In this document: positions 49,999-56,538 of the stretch, piece by piece
How the letters are laid out: the number at the start of each line of letters is the position of its first letter
Position numbering within the stretch: the first letter of the stretch is position 1
DNA from: Kluyvera genomosp. 1
GTDB taxonomy: Bacteria > Pseudomonadota > Gammaproteobacteria > Enterobacterales > Enterobacteriaceae
Reading direction: 5' to 3'
NCBI RefSeq assembly: GCF_001266615.1
Contig: NZ_LGHZ01000047.1
Coordinates: forward strand, 1-56,538
DNA length: 56,538 nt
Translations under genes and position numbers: made by a program
Notes under the pieces: model-generated
The model's database searches: none
The model's input: the letters and a program-made list of their open reading frames with translations, nothing else
Told to the model about the DNA's origin: nothing

Positions 49999-50928
49999 TT
50001 ATTGATTAACCTGATCCAACCAGCCCCATTTATCCTCGGTTTCACCGGTGAAGAGGCCAAAGAATGCTTGCTGAATACGTTTGGTGACCGGGCCACAGCG
50101 GCCTTCGCCAACCTGAATACCATCAACGCTGCGTACCGGCGTAATTTCGGCGGCAGTACCGGACATAAACACTTCATCCGCCAGGTACAGGGATTCACGG
50201 GACAGCACCTGCTCACGCACTTCAATACCAATCTCTTTCGCCAGCTTAATAATCGCATCGCGGGTGATACCCGGCAGCGCGGAAGAGGTAAACGGTGGTG
50301 TGAACAGAACGCCATCTTTCACTTCAAACAGGTTTTCGCCGGCCCCTTCGGACAGGTAGCCGTTAACATCCAACGCGATACCTTCCTGATAGCCATGACG
50401 GCGCGCTTCGCTGCCAACCAGCAGCGAAGAGAGATAGTTACCGCCCGCCTTCGCAGCAGTTGGGATGGTGTTGGGTGCCGCACGATTCCAGGAAGAGACC
50501 ATCGCATCGATCCCCTGATCCAGCGCTTCGGCGCCCAGATAAGCCCCCCACGGGAACGCCGCGATGATCACGTCGGTGGTATAGCCTTCAGGTGGGTTCA
50601 CACCCATGCCAACGTCACCAACGAAGACCAGAGGACGGATATAAGCGCTGGTCAGATTATTTTTACGCAGCACTTCACGGCAGGCTTCCATCAGCTCATC
50701 AACGCTTTGAGAGACCGGGAAACGATAGATTTTGGCAGAGTCACGCAGGCGCTGCATGTGCTCGCGGTGGCGGAAAACGACCGGGCCTTTGTGAGAGTCG
50801 TAGCAACGGATACCTTCAAATACGGAAGTCCCGTAGTGTAATGCGTGGGACATGACGTGCACTTTCGCCTCTTCCCAACGTACCATCTCTCCGTTGAACC
50901 AGATGTAATCCGCTTTTTTCGTCGTCAT
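49999..50928 (-). CDS. ilvE: Branched-chain amino acid aminotransferase IlvE
   Basis: IlvE performs the last amination step to valine, leucine and isoleucine. The 309-residue class IV aminotransferase has SHALHYGTSVFEGIR, the PLP lysine in IPTAAKAGGNYLSSL (about residue 160) and LYLADEVFMSGTAAEITPV. I start at ATG 50928 (MTTKKADYIWFNGEM) after AGGAAGAG; the frame to 50982 overlaps ilvM and is not expected to be used. Confidence 0.97.
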   Translation of the reverse strand: MTTKKADYIWFNGEMVRWEEAKVHVMSHALHYGTSVFEGIRCYDSHKGPVVFRHREHMQRLRDSAKIYRFPVSQSVDELMEACREVLRKNNLTSAYIRPLVFVGDVGMGVNPPEGYTTDVIIAAFPWGAYLGAEALDQGIDAMVSSWNRAAPNTIPTAAKAGGNYLSSLLVGSEARRHGYQEGIALDVNGYLSEGAGENLFEVKDGVLFTPPFTSSALPGITRDAIIKLAKEIGIEVREQVLSRESLYLADEVFMSGTAAEITPVRSVDGIQVGEGRCGPVTKRIQQAFFGLFTGETEDKWGWLDQVNQ

Positions 50929-50945
50929 TTCTCTTCCTATTGCGC

Positions 50946-51212
50946 TCAGGCGCGAATTTGTTGTTGTGATGTGCTTGTACACTGCTGAACGGCAACCGAG
51001 GCCACGTCCACCAGTTTATTCAATTGACTAAACAGTAAGTCGACCGGACGCTGGCTGGCAACGGTCAGTTCAATATTTATATTCTGCGCGTCGCTGGCGG
51101 TTTCCATATTCATCGAGCAAATTTGAAAACCACGATGGCGGACCACACGTAAGACGCGTTCTAAGGTTTCCGGGTTGAAGCGGGCCTGCACGTTGACCTG
51201 ATGTTGCATCAT
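50946..51212 (-). CDS. ilvM: Acetolactate synthase II small subunit IlvM
   Basis: IlvM is the small regulatory subunit of AHAS II; it stabilises the catalytic subunit IlvG. The 88-residue ACT-domain protein begins [29 protein letters not shown], one residue longer than E. coli near the C-terminus. It overlaps the ilvG stop by four bases and is followed by ilvE. Confidence 0.96.
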   Translation of the reverse strand: MMQHQVNVQARFNPETLERVLRVVRHRGFQICSMNMETASDAQNINIELTVASQRPVDLLFSQLNKLVDVASVAVQQCTSTSQQQIRA

Positions 51213-52855
51213 GATAATTTCTCCAGCATTTGTGAGTTGCTGGCGCCAGGCGGCACCAGTGGCCAGACATTCTCAAGTTCGTCAATTGAGACATGAAGCA
51301 GGTACGGGCCTTCGCTTGCCAGCATGGTGTCGAGTGCCGCTTCAACCTGGTCTTTACGGGTGATATGTTGGCCTGGGATGCCGAAGGCACTGGCCAACGT
51401 GAGGAAATCGGGGTTATCGGTCAGGGTGGTTTCGCTATAACGTTCCTGGAAGAACAGCTGCTGCCATTGTCGAACCATCCCTAACCGCTGGTTGTCGAGT
51501 AATACAATCTTCAGCGGTAACTGCTTGCGTTTTACGGTGCCCAACTCCTGAACATTCATCATGAAGGAGCCGTCACCGGAGATACAGATGACCGTATCGT
51601 TCGGTCGCGCCACCTGGGCACCTACGGCGGCCGGCAGGCCAAAGCCCATGGTGCCTAAACCGCTGGAGGTGATGAAATTCTCCGGGCGAGTGTAGGTCAT
51701 GTGTTGAGCCGACCACATTTGATGCTGGCCAACATCGGTTGTCACCACGCTATCCGCTGGCTTTTTGTCAGACAGTTGCTTGAGCAGCAGCGGCGCGTAG
51801 ATGGCGTCACCCGGGTGATCGTAGCGCCAGCCGTGTTCAGCACGCATCGCCGCGCTATGCTCGCACCAGGTGTCAATCGCCAGCGACTGCTGTAAGGCCG
51901 GCAGCAGCGCGTTCAGGTCACCTTGCAGCGCGACATGCACCTGGCGCAGTTTGTTCATTTCTGCGGGGTCGATATCCATATGGATAACTTTGGCATGTGG
52001 AGCGAAGGTATTGAGCTTGCCGGTTACGCGGTCATCAAAACGCGCACCCACGGCGATCAGCAGATCGCACTCCTGTACTGCCAGATTGGCCGCTTTGGTA
52101 CCGTGCATTCCCAGCATACCCAGATAGTACGGATATTCCGCAGGTACCGTCCCTAAACCTTTCAAGGTGCAGGCCGCAGGGATATGGGTCACCGCCATAA
52201 ACTCACGCAACGCTGGAACCGCCTGCGCCATCCCGACACCACCACCCACATACAGCATCGGCTTTTTCGCCTGCGCCAGCATGTGTTTGGCCTGCGCCAT
52301 TTCGCTGTGCGGGAAATCGTCATGACTTTCTACGGTCGAGAAATAGGGCTCTAAATCACCCTGAGCAACCTGAATGTCTTTAGGAATATCAACCAGTACC
52401 GGGCCTGGACGGCCTGAGTTTGCCACCTTGAATGCTTCCGCCATTACGCGTGGCAGCTCTTCCAGGGATTGCACGAGGAAACTGTGTTTGGTGCAGGCCA
52501 GCGACAAACCGAGAACATCCACTTCCTGGAAGGCGTCCGTCCCGATGAAGGGTGCGGCAACCTGACCGGTGATGGCAACAACGGGAACAGAATCGAGCAG
52601 CGCATCGGCTAAACCAGTGATCAGGTTGGTTGCACCTGGACCGGATGTGGCAATACAAACACCGGTTCTACCGGTAGCGCGAGCATAACCGATAGCCGCC
52701 ATTGCTGCGCCCTGCTCGTGTCGACACAGCAGATGCTCTACGCCGCCGTCATACAGAGCGTCGTAAACGGGCATAATGGCACCACCTGGATAGCCAAATA
52801 CCGTTTCGACTCCCTGCGCTCGCAACGCATGTACCACCCACTGTGCGCCATTCAT
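51209..52855 (-). CDS. ilvG: Acetolactate synthase II catalytic subunit IlvG
   Basis: IlvG condenses pyruvate with pyruvate or oxobutanoate with TPP, the first common step of branched-chain synthesis; unlike AHAS I and III the II isozyme resists valine. The full 548-residue frame is intact, with [14 protein letters not shown] and the TPP site [18 protein letters not shown]. coli K-12 carries a frameshift here; this sequence does not. It is expressed after the attenuator at 52939-52971. Confidence 0.97.
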   Translation of the reverse strand: MNGAQWVVHALRAQGVETVFGYPGGAIMPVYDALYDGGVEHLLCRHEQGAAMAAIGYARATGRTGVCIATSGPGATNLITGLADALLDSVPVVAITGQVAAPFIGTDAFQEVDVLGLSLACTKHSFLVQSLEELPRVMAEAFKVANSGRPGPVLVDIPKDIQVAQGDLEPYFSTVESHDDFPHSEMAQAKHMLAQAKKPMLYVGGGVGMAQAVPALREFMAVTHIPAACTLKGLGTVPAEYPYYLGMLGMHGTKAANLAVQECDLLIAVGARFDDRVTGKLNTFAPHAKVIHMDIDPAEMNKLRQVHVALQGDLNALLPALQQSLAIDTWCEHSAAMRAEHGWRYDHPGDAIYAPLLLKQLSDKKPADSVVTTDVGQHQMWSAQHMTYTRPENFITSSGLGTMGFGLPAAVGAQVARPNDTVICISGDGSFMMNVQELGTVKRKQLPLKIVLLDNQRLGMVRQWQQLFFQERYSETTLTDNPDFLTLASAFGIPGQHITRKDQVEAALDTMLASEGPYLLHVSIDELENVWPLVPPGASNSQMLEKLS

Positions 52856-52938
52856 AGTTAGTTCCCCGCCGCAGATCGTGAGAAACAGAATTTTATGCTA
52901 GTACTCATTCTCTGCTCCTCGTTATTGTTTTTAAGTCA

Positions 52939-52971
52939 TAAAAAAACCCCCGGACCTTTCGGTGCGGGGGT
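52939..52971 (-). terminator. ilv attenuator terminator
   Basis: On the minus strand CCCCCGCACC-GAAAG-GTCCGGGGG is followed by seven T. The stem (52965-52970 pairing with 52947-52952 and extending inward) lies just after the leader peptide, as in the classical ilvGMEDA attenuator. Stalled ribosomes at the Leu/Val/Ile codons of the leader peptide would free the antiterminator. Confidence 0.93.
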
Positions 52972-52994
52972 CTTAGTTCGTTAAGGCTTGATTT

Positions 52995-53093
52995 CTAAGC
53001 CTTTCCTCGTCCAAGTGCAGCCCCGCACGGTGGGATAATAATCACCACCACGCTAATCACGACCAGGCTAATCACTAGTAGAAGGGCTTTCAT
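52995..53093 (-). CDS. ilvL: ilv operon leader peptide IlvL
   Basis: The 32-residue peptide starts at ATG 53093 (MKALLLVISLVVISVVV) and ends ALGRGKA. It is identical to E. coli from ISLVVIS onward. It carries a dense run of codons for valine, isoleucine and leucine, whose scarcity stalls the ribosome and prevents termination at 52939-52971. The longer open frame to 53192 is not used. Confidence 0.96.
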   Translation of the reverse strand: MKALLLVISLVVISVVVIIIPPCGAALGRGKA

Positions 53094-53445
53094 TTTTGTT
53101 TGTTCTTGCATCTTGTTCGAAGGAATACCTACAGAGTTACCACAGACATCACAAATTACACAAGTTTTTTTTATGACCCCATTGCTTATCATGCTAATGA
53201 ATTAATTAAAACGATTTGTTTTATATACAAAAATTATGAAATGAAAAAATTTCACCTTTTTGCGTTTAGGTCCAATAACAATTAAAGATTGCAGGAAACA
53301 AGTTCATCAAAATGCGATCGTGATTCCTCACTCGATGAAATGTGGTGAAAAGAAGTTAAAAAACGCGAATAAGCAGCGTAAATACGGGAAAAAACCATTA
53401 ACGCCAAGAACTGATCAGACATAATCCGCCATCCTGGGAGGAATT
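53094..53445. promoter_or_regulatory. AT-rich control region between ilvL and yifB
   Basis: This 352-bp stretch must carry the promoter for ilvLGMEDA (minus) and for yifB (plus). It is strongly AT-rich, with A/T runs at 53165-53290 that would suit the IHF-bound upstream site known at this promoter in E. coli. I can point to no certain hexamers or operators, and no gene is present. Confidence 0.5.
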
Positions 53446-54966
53446 ATGTCGCTATCTGTTGTTTACACGCGCGCTGCGCTGGGGGTGAATGCCCCGCTCA
53501 TTACCATTGAAGTTCATATCAGTCAGGGTCTACCAGGCCTTATTATGGTTGGGTTACCAGAAACGACCGTCAAAGAGTCGCGGGATCGGGTACGTAGCGC
53601 CATCATCAACAGCGGTTATACCTTCCCAGCTAAAAAGATCACCATTAACCTTGCCCCCGCCGACCTCCCCAAAGAAGGGGGGAGATATGATTTGCCTATC
53701 GCTATTGCGCTTCTGGCGGCCTCTGAGCAGCTTAACAGCGATAAACTGGGCCAATATGAGTTTGTGGGTGAACTGGCGCTTACGGGCGCACTACGCGGTA
53801 TTCCTGGGGCGATATCTGCAGCAAGAGAAGCCATTGATGCCGGACGGCAAATTATTGTTGCAGAAGAGAATGCTCCGCTGGTCGGGCTACTGGGTGGTAG
53901 CGACTGTCTAGTCGCCAGCCATCTTCTTGAGGTCTGTGCCTTTCTTGAAGGGAAACAGATGCTGCGTCTCCCGCCACCTGAAACGCTCCCGGCCTTTGAG
54001 AACAGTGAAGATCTCAGCGACGTTATCGGTCAACAACAAGGTAAGCGGGCGTTAGAAATCGCGGCGACTGGAGGACATAATCTGCTGCTAATTGGCCCTC
54101 CCGGCACGGGAAAAACCATGCTTGCCAGTCGATTACGCGGGTTATTACCCCCGCTGAATGATCGCGAAGCGCTGGAAAGTGCCGCAATCATCAGTTTGGG
54201 AAATATTGGCGATGTACGAACCCAATGGCGCTGTCGTCCGTTTCGCGCACCACACCACAGCGCATCGCTAGCTGCCATGGTCGGCGGTGGATCAATACCG
54301 GCTCCCGGAGAGATTTCACTGGCTCATAATGGCATCTTGTTCCTGGACGAGCTGCCGGAGTTTGAACGCCGGGTTCTGGACGCGCTACGGGAACCTATTG
54401 AGTCTGGCAAGATTCACATTTCCCGCACGCGAGCAAAAATTACGTATCCGGCTCGTTTCCAACTCATTGCCGCAATGAATCCTAGCCCAACCGGTCACTA
54501 TGAAGGACAGCATAATCGCTGCACGCCGGAGCAAACCTTACGCTACCTGAATCGCCTCTCGGGGCCATTCCTTGACCGCTTCGATTTGTCACTGGAGATT
54601 CCACTCCCACCGCCAGGCTTGCTTAGCCAACCGGTTCAGCCGGGAGAAAGTAGCCTGATGGTACAAAAACGGGTAATGGCCACTCAGCGCCTTCAGTATG
54701 CTCGGCAGGATAAACTTAACACTCACCTGAGTAGTAGCGAGATCAAGCTGCACTGCACGTTACATCATGATGATGCTCTTTGGCTGGAACAGACGTTAAT
54801 ACGGTTGGGACTTTCTATACGGGCCTGGCAACGTCTGTTGAAAGTTTCACGTACGCTAGCGGATATGGAGGGAGCTGAATTTATAGCGAGGCATCATCTG
54901 CAGGAAGCGCTAAGTTATCGTGGTATCGACAGAATGCTGCTGCATCTGCAAACTTTGCTGCAATAA
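53446..54966 (+). CDS. comM: Mg chelatase-like AAA+ ATPase YifB (ComM)
   Basis: The 506-residue protein is a ComM/YifB-family AAA+ ATPase. The N-terminal ChlI-type domain ends near residue 190, Walker A GPPGTGKT is at about 218-225, Walker B FLDELPEF at about 300 and a Mg-chelatase C-terminal domain closes it. In other bacteria ComM is a hexameric helicase that extends branch migration during natural transformation; in E. coli the role of YifB is not known. GGAGG precedes ATG 53446. It converges on maoP across a symmetric terminator. Confidence 0.9.
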   Translation: MSLSVVYTRAALGVNAPLITIEVHISQGLPGLIMVGLPETTVKESRDRVRSAIINSGYTFPAKKITINLAPADLPKEGGRYDLPIAIALLAASEQLNSDKLGQYEFVGELALTGALRGIPGAISAAREAIDAGRQIIVAEENAPLVGLLGGSDCLVASHLLEVCAFLEGKQMLRLPPPETLPAFENSEDLSDVIGQQQGKRALEIAATGGHNLLLIGPPGTGKTMLASRLRGLLPPLNDREALESAAIISLGNIGDVRTQWRCRPFRAPHHSASLAAMVGGGSIPAPGEISLAHNGILFLDELPEFERRVLDALREPIESGKIHISRTRAKITYPARFQLIAAMNPSPTGHYEGQHNRCTPEQTLRYLNRLSGPFLDRFDLSLEIPLPPPGLLSQPVQPGESSLMVQKRVMATQRLQYARQDKLNTHLSSSEIKLHCTLHHDDALWLEQTLIRLGLSIRAWQRLLKVSRTLADMEGAEFIARHHLQEALSYRGIDRMLLHLQTLLQ

Positions 54967-54990
54967 AAAAGGGGCCTGAGCCCCTTTTTT
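54965..54990. terminator. Bidirectional terminator between yifB and maoP
   Basis: GGGGC-CTGA-GCCCC (54971-54975 with 54980-54984) is flanked by six A on the left and six T on the right, so it can end transcripts from both sides. Confidence 0.9.
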
Positions 54991-54991
54991 A

Positions 54992-55330
54992 TTAATCGTC
55001 GCTGTCGGTGTAGTCTTCAGCACCTTCTACCTGTGGCTTGCCACCAGACAGAGTATGGAAGCGCTTTGGACGCTTAATACGCGTCACATACTTGTGCCAT
55101 ACGCGTTCGGCTTCCGTCACCGGCTCACGTTCACCGCGGCATACCGCGAGGAACTGCTGCTCTTCTTCGGTCACAGGCTCGCGCTTACCGAGATCGAGTT
55201 CGTTATAGGCAAAGCCGTAACGCTCCAACAGCTGAGCCTCTTTGATGGTGAAATCACCATGCCGAGAGAACCCGCGCGGATAATTTTTATTATCGAAAAA
55301 ACGATTAGTCGTCGTAAAGCTTTCCGCCAT
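54992..55330 (-). CDS. maoP: Ori macrodomain protein MaoP (YifE)
   Basis: A 112-residue DUF413 protein identical in form to E. coli YifE, renamed MaoP, which with the cis site maoS constrains the origin macrodomain to limit its contacts with the rest of the chromosome. [28 protein letters not shown] and [21 protein letters not shown] are family blocks. It is divergent from hdfR, and maoS is reported to lie in this neighbourhood in E. coli; I did not locate it by sequence. Confidence 0.92.
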   Translation of the reverse strand: MAESFTTTNRFFDNKNYPRGFSRHGDFTIKEAQLLERYGFAYNELDLGKREPVTEEEQQFLAVCRGEREPVTEAERVWHKYVTRIKRPKRFHTLSGGKPQVEGAEDYTDSDD

Positions 55331-55448
55331 CCTACACGCTCCTAATTCTTTGGCCGAGCTATTTATGGCGCGGAGTATTAGATACGCTTGACAGAGTGTA
55401 AAACAAAAGATTTAAATCATTACGACAAAAAAAATTGCGGAGAAAGCT

Positions 55449-56267
55449 GTGGATACCGAATTGCTGAAAACTTTCCTCGAAGTGAGCAGAACTCGCCACT
55501 TTGGGCGGGCCGCGGAAGCGCTCTATCTGACACAATCTGCGGTCAGTTTTCGCATCCGTCAGTTAGAAAACCAGCTCGGAGTAAACCTGTTCACCCGCCA
55601 TCGTAATAACATCCGCCTCACTGCAGCAGGGGAGAAACTTCTTCCCTATGCCGAAACGTTGATGAGTACCTGGCAGGCGGCACGTAAAGAGGTGGCAAAT
55701 ACCTCACGACACAACGAATTTTCTATCGGTGCCAGCGCCTCGCTGTGGGAGTGTATGCTCAATGAATGGCTTGCCAGGCTTTACCAGGCAGATGATACGC
55801 TACAGTTTGAAGCGCGGATTGCCCAGCGACAATCGTTGGTAAAGCAGTTACATGAACGCCAGCTCGACCTACTGATCACCACAGAAACGCCCAAAATGGA
55901 TGAATTCAGCAGCCAGCTCTTAGGGCATTTCCCGCTCGAGCTTTACTGCGCAATGCCGATGGCGGTCAAATCGGAGCTTAATTACCTTCGCTTAGAATGG
56001 GGCGCGGATTTTCAGCAGCATGAAGCTGGGTTAATCGCCGGAGATGATATCCCCCTCTTAACTACCAGCTCTGCCAGTTTGGCTCGCCGCCAGCTTTTAC
56101 CGCTGAAAGGTTGTACCTGGTTACCTACAGCCTGGGCTCTGGAACAAAATGAACTCTATCCGGTTACCGACGGCTCACCCATCTCACGCCCTTTATACGC
56201 AATTTGGCTGCAAAATAGCGACAAACAGGCGCAGATTTACGACATATTGAAAAATAACGTTTTTTAA
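55449..56267 (+). CDS. hdfR: LysR-type regulator HdfR
   Basis: HdfR is a LysR-family regulator that represses the flagellar master operon flhDC in E. coli. The 272-residue protein starts at GTG 55449 ([27 protein letters not shown]), the usual N-terminal winged helix, with an effector domain from about residue 85. It is between maoP and tRNA-Trp. Seven residues shorter than E. coli HdfR at the C-terminus. Confidence 0.93.
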   Translation: MDTELLKTFLEVSRTRHFGRAAEALYLTQSAVSFRIRQLENQLGVNLFTRHRNNIRLTAAGEKLLPYAETLMSTWQAARKEVANTSRHNEFSIGASASLWECMLNEWLARLYQADDTLQFEARIAQRQSLVKQLHERQLDLLITTETPKMDEFSSQLLGHFPLELYCAMPMAVKSELNYLRLEWGADFQQHEAGLIAGDDIPLLTTSSASLARRQLLPLKGCTWLPTAWALEQNELYPVTDGSPISRPLYAIWLQNSDKQAQIYDILKNNVF

Positions 56268-56331
56268 TTTTCGCAGAGAGTTTTGGCCCGGAGGAAATAA
56301 CTTTGGGCCTTTAGAGAGGCAAATTTTAGAC

Positions 56332-56366
56332 AAAAAAAATCCTTCGCCGAAGCAAAGGATTATATA
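56332..56366 (-). terminator. Terminator after tRNA-Trp (rRNA operon end)
   Basis: AATCCTT (56338-56344) pairs with AAGGATT (56355-56361) around CGCCGAAGCA; on the minus strand eight T follow. It would end the rRNA operon whose distal tRNAs are aspT and trpT. Confidence 0.85.
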
Positions 56367-56442
56367 TGGCAGGGGCGGAGAGACTCGAACTCGCGACACC
56401 CGGTTTTGGAGACCGGTGCTCTACCAACTGAGCTACGCCCCT
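56367..56442 (-). tRNA. trpT: tRNA-Trp (anticodon CCA)
   Basis: The 76-base gene starts AGGGGCGTAGCTC, carries anticodon CCA in CCGGTCTCCAAAACCGG and ends in encoded CCA. It is the last gene of an rRNA operon (rrnC in E. coli), after aspT. Confidence 0.97.
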
Positions 56443-56466
56443 AAATCTTTCTTAATTTTTCTTATC

Positions 56467-56495
56467 ATTAAGCCTGCTATTTTAGCAGGCTTAAT
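56467..56495. other. Hairpin between tRNA-Asp and tRNA-Trp
   Basis: ATTAAGCCTGCTA (56467-56479) pairs perfectly with TAGCAGGCTTAAT (56483-56495). It lies in the tRNA-Asp/tRNA-Trp spacer and may guide processing of the rRNA operon transcript. Confidence 0.6.
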
Positions 56496-56505
56496 CTTAA
56501 ATAAG

Positions 56506-56519
56506 TGGCGGAACGGACG
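56506..56519 (-). tRNA. aspT: tRNA-Asp, 3' end only (truncated by adapter)
   Basis: TGGCGGAACGGACG is the reverse complement of the 3' end of tRNA-Asp (CGTCCGTTCCGCCA). The rest is replaced by adapter sequence at 56520, so only 14 bases of the gene are present. Confidence 0.85.
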
Positions 56520-56538
56520 CTGTCTCTTATACACATCT
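56520..56538. other. Nextera/Tn5 mosaic-end adapter (not genomic)
   Basis: The last 19 bases, CTGTCTCTTATACACATCT, are exactly the reverse complement of the Tn5 mosaic end used in tagmentation libraries. It begins in the middle of tRNA-Asp and should be trimmed. Confidence 0.97.

Overview
The window is a 56.5 kb piece of chromosome from a member of the Enterobacteriaceae. Nearly every protein is close to the Escherichia/Salmonella version in length and sequence. Gene order is that of the E. coli 84-86 min region: yigI-rarD-corA-uvrD-yigB-xerC-yigA-dapF-lptM-cyaY-cyaA-hemCDXY-glmZ-aslA-aslB-tRNAs-thrP-enterobacterial common antigen cluster-rho-trxA-rhlB-gppA-rep-ppiC-ilvC-ilvY-ilvADEMG-comM homologue-maoP-hdfR-trpT. 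It is not E. coli K-12: yigF/yigG are missing between rarD and corA, rffH is destroyed, ilvG is intact, ppiC and the tRNA-Pro gene are each duplicated, and an Rrf2/DUF1360/methyltransferase module sits between ppiC and ilvC. I cannot name the genus with confidence.

Layout. 1-16 kb: lipid, transport, Mg2+, DNA repair and recombination, diaminopimelate, adenylate cyclase and haem genes. 16-20.5 kb: the GlmZ small RNA, the AslA sulfatase with its maturase AslB, and five tRNA genes (Arg, His, Leu, Pro, Pro). 20.5-34.3 kb: the ThrP permease and the common antigen operon read leftwards from wecA to wecG; a 233-bp relic replaces rffH. 34.5-41.5 kb: rho with its leader, trxA, rhlB, gppA and rep; an ERIC element supplies the ribosome binding site and start codon of gppA. 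41.6-43.9 kb: the tandem parvulins and the Rrf2/DUF1360/methyltransferase module. 44-53.1 kb: ilvC/ilvY and the full ilvLGMEDA operon with its attenuator. 53.4-56.5 kb: comM-like yifB, maoP, hdfR, tRNA-Trp and a 14-base stub of tRNA-Asp that runs into a 19-base transposase adapter, so the last 19 bases are not genomic.

The genes are overwhelmingly core housekeeping. The least explained piece is the Rrf2 regulator module: two near-identical 21-bp palindromes lie at the two divergent promoters, which suggests a small regulon of a membrane DUF1360 protein and a methyltransferase under one sensor. The other strong observations are the decayed rffH, the ERIC-derived start of gppA, the ilv terminator inside the ilvY coding region, and the duplicated tRNA-Pro and ppiC. 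No insertion sequence, prophage or CRISPR array is visible.
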